From Pedobacter sp. (GTDB lineage Bacteria; Bacteroidota; Bacteroidia; Sphingobacteriales; Sphingobacteriaceae), in the NCBI GenBank assembly GCA_025351765.1, contig JANXVH010000172.1, positions 1-64,000 on the forward strand: 64,000 nucleotides of DNA, written 5' to 3'. Position 1 is the stretch's first letter. The number at the start of each line of letters is the position of its first letter. Positions 49,483 to 59,238 of this stretch are shown in pieces. The notes beneath the pieces are model-generated. The model saw nothing but the letters and a program-made list of their open reading frames with translations, searched no databases and had not been told where the DNA came from. Both the position numbers and the translations under genes were made by a program.

Positions 49483-50385
49483 TTAAATGTTACTGTGATT
49501 GGGTTTACAAGCAATTTTTACATTGAATTGCTTGTAAACGCACTTTAGCGTAATTTGAATATTTCCAAGGTCCGGCGAATCATGTTGCATCGCAAAAGCA
49601 AACTGGTCCAGTTTTTCAATGGTAGAACTCATCGCACTGAGATGGAACCAGTTATTGGATCCGGAAAAGAATACATTATTCAGGTCGATTGGGTGTATCT
49701 CGTTTTTGTAAAAACATATGGCCGGCCAAAGAAAATCAAAATCAAAGGGTTCAATTTCATCAGGCAGCCAATCCTCATCATAATCACTTTGCTGGTAGGC
49801 CATCATCAGGAATACCAGCTCTTCCTTACTAAGTTTCCCCGGATCTACTGTACTTGCCAACCTTGCCAGCGTCTTAATTTCCGGCAGCGTATGCTGGAAT
49901 AACCATTGCCGAACCAGGCTTTTCACCCATGCCACCGTATCGTCGGCGAAGTATTTGATGATCAAATCCGGGAATGCCAGGAGATTATGTTTGATCATTT
50001 TGCCGTCAATGACATGAATTTTGAAATCAACTTTTTCCTGTGTTTTATTCAGATAATCCCTGGTGTCTTTGGTGGGATGGGTATTCGTCATCAGGACAAA
50101 GTGTTTTACCCGGTGCGCCGTCGCCCAGCCGATTTTACTGACAAGTTCAGTCATAGGTATACCGCCGGTGTAAAATTTGCATTCAAAAAACCACTTTTCA
50201 GTATAGGCCCCCAGCAATGGATTGACTACTGTAGCCAATGCTTCAATGTCCTTACCGCCATCGGCACTGCCCTGATGCCAGATCATATCGTGAAACTGGT
50301 ACTTCATCAATAGATCGAAGCATAATTCTTCAAATCTGCGCCAGTCAATACGATCAAAGTCAATGTCGGTCTCTTCAAAGTTCAT
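49483..50385 (-). CDS. Mrr-like restriction endonuclease
   Basis: DWRRFEELCFDLLMKYQFHDMIWHQGSADGGKDIEALA...KWFFECKFYTGG (D..ExK) and HFVLMTNTHPTKDTRDYL. Confidence 0.8.
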   Translation of the reverse strand: MNFEETDIDFDRIDWRRFEELCFDLLMKYQFHDMIWHQGSADGGKDIEALATVVNPLLGAYTEKWFFECKFYTGGIPMTELVSKIGWATAHRVKHFVLMTNTHPTKDTRDYLNKTQEKVDFKIHVIDGKMIKHNLLAFPDLIIKYFADDTVAWVKSLVRQWLFQHTLPEIKTLARLASTVDPGKLSKEELVFLMMAYQQSDYDEDWLPDEIEPFDFDFLWPAICFYKNEIHPIDLNNVFFSGSNNWFHLSAMSSTIEKLDQFAFAMQHDSPDLGNIQITLKCVYKQFNVKIACKPNHSNI

Positions 50386-51062
50386 AGAGATTAAAGATAG
50401 TATTTACCCCGTTGATTTCTTGATGTGGGACAATCAAAATTTGTTTAAGTGAATTGGGCTGATCAGCGAAACAGTACCAAGAAAAGCGAAAATTAACCGG
50501 CTATTTGCAGAGCAGGAAAGGATTATCCTAATGGTACTGTTAAAATATAAAAGAGTGTAATATTTATCAATTCCTTGACAAAGCTAAGGTTATTGCCCCG
50601 TGTTCATAAAAAGGCACTAGTGAAGCAGGGATCTCATTCTTCTCAATTGTCGGTGCAAATGGAGATGCATTTGGGTACTGGACACTTCCAAAAGATTGAA
50701 GAAGCAATCAAGTAGTCATAAGAGCTGCCAAAATTTTTGTCTTCATACGTGATATTCTGATGCTTGCAAAATATGCTTAGATGACATTCATGATCCTGTA
50801 CGAATTAAATTCGCTTTCTCAATATACGTACAAGTAGTAGTTTAAAGCAAGCCATGTTTTGGTATTACCAAAACTGCTCGCCGGGAATACCCGGGTCCGA
50901 TGCTTCACTTCGTTCAATTAGCATAAAACGTCAAAAAACAGAAAAGCGCTTCGGCTAATGACGCGTCTTTGAGATTGTAACGTAATGAAAATAATTGGCC
51001 AGTAAGGCCAGGGAAACCTTATACTTTGGCCTGTTTAATGGCTTCCCGCATCGCCTCCGTCG

Positions 51063-51266
51063 TTAGGCTAAGTTCCAAAAGTAATTTACGAAATTCTTCC
51101 AGCTTGGCCATTTGCGCATGACAAAGCCGCTATCCCTCGGGTTCCTCATGTCTTGCAATAGCCACTCACAAACCTCCGCCGGTAAAATGAAGACGTATTT
51201 CTGTATTGAAGTGTTGAAGACAATTCCAGGAGTTTTCCACACGAACCAAAGCTCAAAATTAATCAT
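51063..51266 (-). pseudogene. Small ORF, probably frameshifted near its 3' end
   Basis: Another frame continues as MAKLEEFRKLLLELSLTTEAMREAIKQAKV; joining needs one extra A at CGCAAATGG. Confidence 0.35.
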
Positions 51267-51402
51267 TTATACTTCCCTGGAATTGTAAAAATCACTTCCT
51301 TCTCCGACAAAGCGCCGGCTGGTTACCGATCCTCAAAACTCAACATAAACAGGCGGCGAAAGGGCCACGGCTACGCCGTGGCCGCCGGGCTATTTCAAAC
51401 AA

Positions 51403-51855
51403 CTAAAGCGGCTCATATACTGATATTTCCATATCAATTGCAGACAGGTAATCCACGATCATGGGTTTGACCACTCCCCAATCCAACCCACCATTCCCAC
51501 AGCCCAAAGCCGGCATAGCAAGACTTTCCACGGGATGCTGGATCAAAAATTCACGAAGCGTAATTAATCCTGATTCAATATATTCGTAGGTGGACGGGTG
51601 CTTCCAATGCTGCTTGGTCGGGAAATTGACGATGGTCTTTTCACCACGTAAAAGATCGTTTTCGTTGACCACTAATAACTGTCCAGTAATCAGTTTGCCG
51701 TTCTTACAGGCATCCTGGTATAATTTATAATTCAGCGGAAAAGTATTTTTGAATTGCAGGGCTATCCCCTTTCCCATAACACCTACGGTATTTACCGTAT
51801 TGACCAAAGCCCTGGCATTACTTTTCAATAAATTACCCTGTGTAAAATGTATCAT
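51403..51855 (-). CDS. Macro-domain protein (DarG-macro-like)
   Basis: ALVNTVNTVGVMGKGIALQFKNTFPLNYKLY...LAMPALGCGNGGLDWGVVKPMI. Confidence 0.9.
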   Translation of the reverse strand: MIHFTQGNLLKSNARALVNTVNTVGVMGKGIALQFKNTFPLNYKLYQDACKNGKLITGQLLVVNENDLLRGEKTIVNFPTKQHWKHPSTYEYIESGLITLREFLIQHPVESLAMPALGCGNGGLDWGVVKPMIVDYLSAIDMEISVYEPL

Positions 51856-52042
51856 TGTGCGGTTTGTAGTTCCAATAATAATAGCTTTTGATAAGTATCA
51901 CCCCAATAAGTTGCCAACACTTCATCTTTTGCTGCAAAAGCAGGATCAGTGTGGGGTAGTGCCGGTAATCATCAGCCTGTAAAAGAGCCAGTTTTGGATC
52001 GGTCACTTGTATGACCTTGCCGTTTATATCTATAATTTCCAT
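51852..52042 (-). pseudogene. Small PRTRC-adjacent gene with apparent 1-nt deletion
   Basis: Frame A MEIIDINGKVIQVTDPKLALLQADDYRHYPT; frame B continues TDPAFAAKDEVLATYWGDTYQKLLLLELQTAQ and its TGA overlaps the macro ATG (ATGA). Confidence 0.6.
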
Positions 52043-52053
52043 TGCATCTAAAA

Positions 52054-52875
52054 TTAAGCCACTTTGAGCGGTTGTGTCCTGAACTCTTTGAGATTGAGAA
52101 AAAAGCCTCGGTTGAACAGCATGCCCTCCCGGAACAAAGACCATAACAGGGAAGCGCCAAGATTGGCCAACGCAGAATTGATGAACAAATCCTGTTTGGT
52201 CAGGGCTTCCGCCAAAGAACAGGATGGCGTATTGTCCGTCTTTTCCGACTGTAGCAACAATTCTTTAAATTCCTCGGTAACGAATGGCAATTGCCCGACA
52301 GGGTTAAACCTTTTAGATTCCGGCTGCTTGACCTTACCGATGGTAGAGATCACCACCTGACCTGTATCCCTGCTGTTCCCAAAATCCATCCAATAAACTG
52401 GCCGGTTGCGGTGGTTTGGCATATGACGGTGATACGTTTCCAATATCTCCGCTATTTCAAAACGGGTGTTCACGGTGTCCACGCAGGAAATGGTCATAGT
52501 CGCTACTCCCTTTTCCAAAGAACAATAATCCTTATCATATTTTTCGGCCACTGCTTTCCAGTTCGTGCCGAAGAAACGGTTGATACGGTTAACCAGTGCG
52601 ACCGACTTATATAACCCTAATTCAGCGGTGGTAAAAAGCTGCCTGCCGAGGTTTGCCCTATCTACCCTATCATCATCAAATAAGGTCACCATCAGGCCGG
52701 GATGGTTTAGGGCGACAAGAGCGTGGTTCATGCGTCCGAGGGCGGTCAGCAACTGGCTTCCGGTCCCCCCTGCCCCAATGAGGTTAATCGAAACGGGGTT
52801 ATAAGGTTGTAACAATTCTTTTTCAACGATATGCACGGCAGGTTTAACTGCTATTTGGTTTTTGAGATTTTTCAT
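52054..52875 (-). CDS. PRTRC system ThiF-family protein
   Basis: SINLIGAGGTGSQLLTALGRMNHAL...VTLFDDDRVDRANLGRQLF; ATGA overlap with protein B. ORF track start 52959 trimmed. Confidence 0.85.
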   Translation of the reverse strand: MKNLKNQIAVKPAVHIVEKELLQPYNPVSINLIGAGGTGSQLLTALGRMNHALVALNHPGLMVTLFDDDRVDRANLGRQLFTTAELGLYKSVALVNRINRFFGTNWKAVAEKYDKDYCSLEKGVATMTISCVDTVNTRFEIAEILETYHRHMPNHRNRPVYWMDFGNSRDTGQVVISTIGKVKQPESKRFNPVGQLPFVTEEFKELLLQSEKTDNTPSCSLAEALTKQDLFINSALANLGASLLWSLFREGMLFNRGFFLNLKEFRTQPLKVA

Positions 52876-53621
52876 CGGATAAGATGGTTTAATGAGGTAT
52901 TTGATTTGACTAAAACTTCCTGCGGAAAGTCCCTGCCTGTAGCAAACTGATCCTGCCAAAGCTGTACAATACTTATTTTGGTAGTGCTGTTATTGTGGAT
53001 GGTATGGCTGAAATAACTGTTAAAGAAATAGCTTTCCCATTGCGCCATAAAATCTTCAAGGGCGGTGTTGCTGTCGATATTGATCACGACTGTCCCCATG
53101 CAAACGTTGCCGTTCATATGGATATTAAAATAAGGCGCATGATAGAGGGACGTTTTAGTAGTCGGCTTGCTTTTCCCTTTTACAGCAAACACGTCGAGCC
53201 TGTCTTTGGAGGCTTTCCATACCATAGCCGGGATATGCGCTTTACCTGACGGGATGCCAAGGCTGTCCACAAAAAACAAATTCATTTCTTGCGGTGGGGT
53301 ATACCATAGCGCAAAGCCATTGGTCAGCGGGTTGATATATATCACTTTACCGGGCAGTAAGCCCCTGCTTTTCAAATAGGCACCTTTCAGTTCCTGCGTA
53401 CTTTGCAATAATTCGTTAAGGGATTGCATTTCAGGAATGGTGAGCGGATGCGCGTTGATGGGGTTACCCTGTTTCCCGATATCATAGCTTTCGACGTAAA
53501 TTTCCTGCCCGCTTTCCCTGTGATGGTAATTACTATCTTCCTCCTGCCCAACCGATTGGTATATCAATAATGCTTTGATAGGAAGGTACTGGTCGTTAAA
53601 CTGTTGGCTCACGTTCTTCAT
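52872..53621 (-). CDS. PRTRC system protein B
   Basis: Position between ThiF and PRTRC F-like; KVIYINPLTNGFALWYTPPQ. Confidence 0.7.
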   Translation of the reverse strand: MKNVSQQFNDQYLPIKALLIYQSVGQEEDSNYHHRESGQEIYVESYDIGKQGNPINAHPLTIPEMQSLNELLQSTQELKGAYLKSRGLLPGKVIYINPLTNGFALWYTPPQEMNLFFVDSLGIPSGKAHIPAMVWKASKDRLDVFAVKGKSKPTTKTSLYHAPYFNIHMNGNVCMGTVVINIDSNTALEDFMAQWESYFFNSYFSHTIHNNSTTKISIVQLWQDQFATGRDFPQEVLVKSNTSLNHLIR

Positions 53622-54537
53622 GGTCGTACTGGTGTAAAAGGGTTGATAATTTATTGATAAGGTCGAACAGCCGGGTCTCGAAGTCAAAATCTTCCGGTAC
53701 TGTTTCGTTCATGGTATCGAACAATTGCACCGCTATGGGTTCATCCATGACGGCTATTTCCTGAAAATTCGTATTGATCAAATCGTCGAGGGTATCGGTA
53801 AAGCAATCGTTTCCGCTCCAATAGAAAGAAATGTATTGCTCTGCCCGGATACGATCCTCTTCTTCGGGATGGTAGAGGTCAGGCCGGATGTGGTCAAAAA
53901 CAGAGCGGTCAGGATACTGCTGATACAATTGGAGAAAATCAATCGCTAAAAGCGCCCATTCCAAATCCTTTTCCGGTAAATCGGTGTAGGCAATGACCAC
54001 ACTTTCCATGCGTCCCATCCAATGGGGATTATTGATTGATCTTAGAATATGTATGCCCGCATTTTGCATGAGGTAGAGCGTATCCAGTTCCAGTTCTTTA
54101 AACTCTTTTTCATCTTCATCGTCCTCGTCCATTTGCTCGGTGACCCATTCAAACAAGGTGTCATACTGGTATTTGAGGTAACTGCTGTCCTCCGCATAAA
54201 ACGGTATTTTGACGACCTGGTATAGGTAAGCGAACAGGGCGGTAACCAGTTCAGCTATTGGCTGTTGTTCAGCCACCTGTCCCCAATGCCATAACGGCCT
54301 TACCGGCACATAGAATAAGGTACTTCCCGTGTTCAATCGTTTCAGGGTTGCCAGTGTTGCTACGTGGTCAACATCCTGCACGATGATACAATCCATTTTT
54401 TTGTCGATGGCTTTGATTTGTCCGGCTACGTTTTCCCATGAACTGAAAATATTCTGTGGAAAAGTAAGAGAAGATACATCAGGTACGTGGAGATTATAGT
54501 ACGAGCAGATATGAGAGAGGGAGCGGAAATATTCCAT
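53596..54537 (-). CDS. PRTRC-associated protein (F-like position)
   Basis: Acidic helical protein from MEYFRSLSHICSYYNLHVPDVSSL; the upstream extension to 54813 looks non-coding. Confidence 0.55.
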   Translation of the reverse strand: MEYFRSLSHICSYYNLHVPDVSSLTFPQNIFSSWENVAGQIKAIDKKMDCIIVQDVDHVATLATLKRLNTGSTLFYVPVRPLWHWGQVAEQQPIAELVTALFAYLYQVVKIPFYAEDSSYLKYQYDTLFEWVTEQMDEDDEDEKEFKELELDTLYLMQNAGIHILRSINNPHWMGRMESVVIAYTDLPEKDLEWALLAIDFLQLYQQYPDRSVFDHIRPDLYHPEEEDRIRAEQYISFYWSGNDCFTDTLDDLINTNFQEIAVMDEPIAVQLFDTMNETVPEDFDFETRLFDLINKLSTLLHQYDHEEREPTV

Positions 54538-54766
54538 TTCCGCCCTTCCCCTATTACCTTTAAACACCCAAAACGGCAGGAAACAATGGTTCAGAAAACC
54601 ATTCCGGCTATTCCCGGAGGTGCGCTTCGCAAGGCGTTGCGCTGTACCTCCCCTGCGTCCGGCAACCTGTTGAGTTTGGCGACGAACGCCCCGAATGATT
54701 GCTGTATTCTCCATTGGTCTGTTTCCTTTTCTATTTTGATATTCCGGTTTACTTTGACTTTCCCGT

Positions 54767-54982
54767 TCATCCCTTTGTCCCCATCGTTGTTTCAAAGCGG
54801 TACTGCACCTCATCGTCCTTAATCTCCGGGCCGGTGATTTTGGCGGTGGTCAGGATGGGATAAGTATTGGCATAAAAGTTCAGTACAGCGACCGTACTGA
54901 AATCAGCACCGGGGTCGGCCAAACGGACATCCTGCCCGTTATCCTTATGCAGAAATATCCTGCTTAATGTATTTACTATCAT
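54767..54982 (-). CDS. PRTRC system protein C
   Basis: RIFLHKDNGQDVRLADPGADFSTVAVLNFYANTYPILTTAKITGPEI. Confidence 0.8.
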   Translation of the reverse strand: MIVNTLSRIFLHKDNGQDVRLADPGADFSTVAVLNFYANTYPILTTAKITGPEIKDDEVQYRFETTMGTKG

Positions 54983-55000
54983 GTTTGGTAGGTTTAAGTT

Positions 55001-55612
55001 TTATAAATCCTGGCTGATGGTATCATATATTTTTTTGCGCTTGGCCAGTTCATCCGCTTTTTCTTTCAGTTCCTTTAGCTTTTCGGGGTACTCGTCAACC
55101 GATGGAAGTAATGCGATAGCGTCCGCATACTTAAAAGCTTTGGCCAGTTCAGCGATTTGCAGCATGGTCTCATCGTAAGCTTTTTTCTTATCCGCTTTCT
55201 GCTGCTCCTCCGCCTGTTTATTGCTGAACAGGTTTTCGCTATTTGATTCATTATCCTCATCACTTTCCTCCGCCCCTGTTTTGGCCTTGCCATTCTTGTT
55301 CTTTTTGTCCTGTTCCTGTTTAGAGGCCAGTTTGGCATCGTCCAGTCCCTTTTGGTAAGCATCCATATTGGCAAATAATTGGGAGGTTTGCTTTAAGGGA
55401 GTGCTGACAGCGTCAAAAAAACCCTCATCCATTTCCCCGGCATTTCCTCTTAAAATCATGGGCTGAATAATTTTTCCTGCTTTGTCAGACGATTTATCAT
55501 TGACGACCATCACCGATACCACCAAGTTTCTTGTTGCCCCAAAGCTCATTGCTATTTTCAGGTCGGCAGTGATGCCCAAACCTGTGATATGTTCAAAAAA
55601 GTTCGTTTTCAT
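55001..55612 (-). CDS. PRTRC system protein E
   Basis: FEHITGLGITADLKIAMSFGATRNLVVSVMVVND; charged C-terminus. Confidence 0.75.
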   Translation of the reverse strand: MKTNFFEHITGLGITADLKIAMSFGATRNLVVSVMVVNDKSSDKAGKIIQPMILRGNAGEMDEGFFDAVSTPLKQTSQLFANMDAYQKGLDDAKLASKQEQDKKNKNGKAKTGAEESDEDNESNSENLFSNKQAEEQQKADKKKAYDETMLQIAELAKAFKYADAIALLPSVDEYPEKLKELKEKADELAKRKKIYDTISQDL

Positions 55613-55841
55613 TTTGTTGTTTATTTTTCCTGTTCTTTAATAATATAGTTCCCCTACCCTTTTTGTACCGGGTGGTATAACCGTTGTTTTCGATAATTGA
55701 CCTTAGTGTATTTTCCGCTTCTCTTACCTTATAGGCGTCTTCTGCGTTCATCAGCAAAAGGTCAGTATGGCCGAAAAAGCGGAGCGTATTGGCTATTACT
55801 TTTAAAGCCCGTCTTTCGGTTTTACTGGATAATATGCTCAT
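55593..55841 (-). CDS. Hypothetical PRTRC-linked protein
   Basis: 82 aa between known genes. Confidence 0.5.
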   Translation of the reverse strand: MSILSSKTERRALKVIANTLRFFGHTDLLLMNAEDAYKVREAENTLRSIIENNGYTTRYKKGRGTILLKNRKNKQQNENELF

Positions 55842-55880
55842 GTGTGTGTGTTGTAGGCGGGCTTGCCCTTGTGTTAATGA

Positions 55881-56372
55881 TTAACTGATGTTATTTTCGT
55901 TTTTCAGCATGGAGATTGTTCTTTTCCTTTCGAGCAGGATATCCAGTATTTCGTCGAGAATCTCGTATTCCATCCCCTCGAATAGGTAAGTTTCCGTATC
56001 GAAACTATAGCAGTACTGGTCAAAATCTTCGATTTCAAGCACGATATCTGAAAACTTACCATCATCGAAACTTGCCTGACCATAAATAAGGTTTCCCATT
56101 TCGCAATACTGCATGATGAATGAAGTGTCGGTATAAATAGCAATATGCTTCATTACACTGATATTCGGCACCCACCGTGTCTCATAATAAAGTACATCTT
56201 CCTCCCACCGGATATCGAACAGGTAACCTGTTTCAGCGGTCACGAAACCGGGAAGCTGACCTGCCCCGCTGCTTTTTTCCCTTTCCGCCATGTCGTTGAA
56301 CAATTCCGCCAGTTCCGATAACTGCGCTATGCTTCCTTTAAATTCTACCCTGTTGCTACACCAGTTTGCCAT
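55881..56372 (-). CDS. YubB ferredoxin-like (DUF1281-like) protein
   Basis: MANWCSNRVEFKGSIAQLSELAELFNDM. Confidence 0.7.
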   Translation of the reverse strand: MANWCSNRVEFKGSIAQLSELAELFNDMAEREKSSGAGQLPGFVTAETGYLFDIRWEEDVLYYETRWVPNISVMKHIAIYTDTSFIMQYCEMGNLIYGQASFDDGKFSDIVLEIEDFDQYCYSFDTETYLFEGMEYEILDEILDILLERKRTISMLKNENNIS

Positions 56373-56435
56373 ATTAAACTTATTTATTAATTAATAATAG
56401 CAGGTTTAAGGCTTATCCTGCATGCCGATAAGCTT

Positions 56436-56840
56436 TTAGAAAGGAAGGTCATCATCGCCGGAGCCAGTCACATCGGTATCCACCGCTTTGGTTTTCTTAG
56501 CAGGTTTACCAGCTTTCCCATCCCCCGCATTACCGGCCTTTCCCAATAGAGTTAAATCATTCACATGAAAAGTGATGATAGCTTTTGCCTCGTTGTTGGC
56601 ATTCATCCATGCATTAACCCCTAACCTGCCATACAATTGCACCTGTGTACCTTTGGTCAAAAATTTGGCTACCCCTGGATTGAGCCAGTAGGCACAATCC
56701 ACGTAAGTGGTGTCCTCTGCGGTTTCTCCGTTCCTGCGGTAACGGTAATTGATGGCTAACCTGAAATTGGTTACCTTTTTGTCGTTTTGTAATTTCTTAA
56801 CCTCTGAATCTGCGGTTAATCTGCCTGTGATGATTTCCAT
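56436..56840 (-). CDS. ssb: Single-stranded DNA-binding protein
   Basis: ITGRLTADSEVKKL..KKVTNFRLAINYR...TTYVDCAYW; acidic tail GDDDLPF. Confidence 0.9.
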   Translation of the reverse strand: MEIITGRLTADSEVKKLQNDKKVTNFRLAINYRYRRNGETAEDTTYVDCAYWLNPGVAKFLTKGTQVQLYGRLGVNAWMNANNEAKAIITFHVNDLTLLGKAGNAGDGKAGKPAKKTKAVDTDVTGSGDDDLPF

Positions 56841-57106
56841 AACATTTTTGTTTTTAATGAACTATTAATTGTTTAATTCTTCTCTCTTGTCCGTTTGTCT
56901 GTGTGTATTTTTAAAAGAAAAAGGGAAAAAAGAAAGCAATAAATAGTGCCCGTGGCGGGAGACAAAAGGAAACGGAATAAGTGCCGGAGGCTGAAGACGA
57001 GAGGAACGAGCGCCTGAATTATGCCGTAGTCTTTTTTCGTACGCCTGGGGTTTCGGGCACGAACTTAGCTGCGCTTTTTACCCGTTTCGTTTAAAATACG
57101 TTCATC

Positions 57107-57139
57107 AAAAAAAATCCCCAACGAAAACTCCGTTAGGGA
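57107..57139 (-). terminator. Terminator downstream of the 57338-57589 gene
   Basis: Minus strand TCCCTAACG-GAGTTTT-CGTTGGGGA followed by TTTTTTTT. Confidence 0.6.
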
Positions 57140-57337
57140 TAGCAATGAAAATCCTTTGAAAAAGATTGGAGTAAATAGCCCGGGCCGAAGGCAACGGTCA
57201 GAATTTTTAAAGGTGTAGCAGTCGGAAATTTTGATCCGGCTTATCGTTCAACACCATTCACGTATACTGCTACAATAGTCAATTCATTGATTTAGGCTGT
57301 ATGGCAAACGAGAAATTAACACAACCCATTTAGTAGA

Positions 57338-57589
57338 TCAGGCATCAGTTTCCGGAAAAAAATCATGTTTGTCGCAACGGTCTTCATACCATCCGGCGAA
57401 AAAATTTTCACAATTGGCTATATATTCTTCGATAGCACTTTTCCCTTCAATTACTGCTATACCGTCAACAATCATCGGGACTGGCTTATCATAGCTTAAA
57501 ACCGCTTCATATTTTGTAAATGTTGCATCGAGCCTTGATTTCCAGCTTTCAATTTCGGTGGTAACAGGCGTGTAATAAATAGCGATCAT
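57338..57589 (-). CDS. Hypothetical small protein
   Basis: 83 aa ORF with a downstream terminator. Confidence 0.5.
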   Translation of the reverse strand: MIAIYYTPVTTEIESWKSRLDATFTKYEAVLSYDKPVPMIVDGIAVIEGKSAIEEYIANCENFFAGWYEDRCDKHDFFPETDA

Positions 57590-57651
57590 GACTTATTCAA
57601 TTTATTTTTGTTTACAGATTTAAATGATGCAGGTATTGAAGCTCCTTCGAC

Positions 57652-58795
57652 TTAGCGTGAGGGAGACTTAGGTATACAGGCCTGAACAACAGGTGTATGC
57701 TGGAAAAACATGATAAAAAAAGTAACTACGGAGATGATTAGGCCGAACATAAAGATATTGTATGCCACTCTTAGCATAAGGTATTTCTTACCCAGCACAA
57801 TCCCCTGGCCATACACATCTTTAATAAGGCTTTTATATAATATTTTTTTGTCATCCATTAGCCTGAACATACCATTTGTATAATCAGCTAGAGTCATCCG
57901 GTAAAAGTTACCAAAAAATAAAAGATTTGCGGAAAGAGCATCTGGCTCTTCATCATTAACCCGGCCTCCCGGTATGGTCGGGCGTGTAGCCAAAATCGCG
58001 AAAATCATGGAAAACAAACTTACCGCAAGCAAAGTAAATGTCGGATATATAAGATAGCTGCTGTCATCGAGTTTGCGTAATAATAAGCTGATTATTGCCG
58101 ATAGGATAATTGAATTGACCGTTATCAGTATATGTGCCTTGTTGTCACCTAAACTAGTAAGGCGCTGGTTATTAGAAGTTGCTACCCTAAACATAGTTTC
58201 AATCCCCTTATCCGGTTTTTCGGTATCCTTTATCCTTGCCCCATGGTGGGTATGATGTTCATGGGAAACTTTGTTTTGATGTTCTATGATTTTGATCTGT
58301 TCCTCTAATAACTCCAAATTCTTTCGTTTTTTCCGCAGCTCACCTTTACTTTGGTTCGTATAATAATGATTGTCTGCATAAACACCATCACCTGCTTTAA
58401 CCATTCGCCGACCGGAATTTCACGCCCTTCCATGAATTCCGTGTCTTTACGTAATGCTTCTGTCCAAAGGTTAAATGATTTTTTTGTCCACTGGAAACGC
58501 AAAGCATCTGATAAGATCTGTTCCTGTAAGGTAAATGGTGGATTTTTTGAATAATCTGCGGGAAGTAAATTTAGAATTTGCTCGATATGAACCTCTTCCA
58601 CCCCGCTTTCTTTTATCAAACTGCCTATAGTCGCTTTTCCACCATCTCGGTCTTCCCAATACTCCAATCTGGAGACGTCGAAAAACAATCCGGCAACCTG
58701 AACTTCAAATAACTCATCTTTAGAAATGTGCTGATGCTTAGCAAGCTCTTTGATCGCCTCAACCAACAAATCTGAATGGTTTAAATTGTAGTAAT
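57652..58795 (-). pseudogene. Pycsar-effector-like (HD plus TM) gene, split by frameshift and lacking a clear start
   Basis: ORF 58305..58769 (YNLNHSDLLVEAIKELAKHQHISKDELFEVQVAGLFFDV, degenerate HD) and ORF 57652..58404 (NHYYTNQSKGELRKKRKNLE...DNKAHILITVNSIILSAIISLLLRKL) fit as one protein. Confidence 0.65.
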
Positions 58796-58805
58796 AGAAA
58801 CCAGA

Positions 58806-58827
58806 CTACCACTTGTTTAAGTGGTAG
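58806..58827. repeat. Perfect hairpin at the 5' edge of the split gene
   Basis: CTACCACTT-GTTT-AAGTGGTAG. Confidence 0.6.
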
Positions 58828-59073
58828 AATAGCACCCCGGTCGTAGAACACAATACCCAACTTACATAACCTATTCCTTACGCTCTAATCAAAATGTAGA
58901 CTACTATGAAAGATAAAACATTCAACATAGTACTTAACGTCATTGCCGTAATCGGCACCATTACCTTAGAAAAATATTGGAATAAGGGTATACGCCTCAC
59001 ATTTCGAAGAGGTAATGCAACCTAAACGAATAACGCGTTTGTATTGTGGCTTTTAGTTTGCACTGGCTTTGTA

Positions 59074-59238
59074 ATGATTGATACTTTTAACGTACGGTGC
59101 AAGAAGTGTAACCATGAGCAATTGCAAGAGGTACAGCGAAACTGGATAGCCCGGAATTTCTTTCTCTTTTTGCCCATTCGCAAATATTACTGTCCCTCAT
59201 GCACGACGAACCTTTTTAGGTGGTATCAAGATGCGTGA
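59074..59238 (+). CDS. Small zinc-ribbon protein
   Basis: VRCKKCNHEQ...YYCPSCTTNLF. Confidence 0.5.
   Translation: MIDTFNVRCKKCNHEQLQEVQRNWIARNFFLFLPIRKYYCPSCTTNLFRWYQDA

Noticed and set aside
53596-54813. Full 405 aa version of the PRTRC-associated protein
   Set aside because: The first roughly 92 residues are Arg/Gly/Thr-rich and overlap PRTRC C; start at MEYFRS (54537) is more natural.
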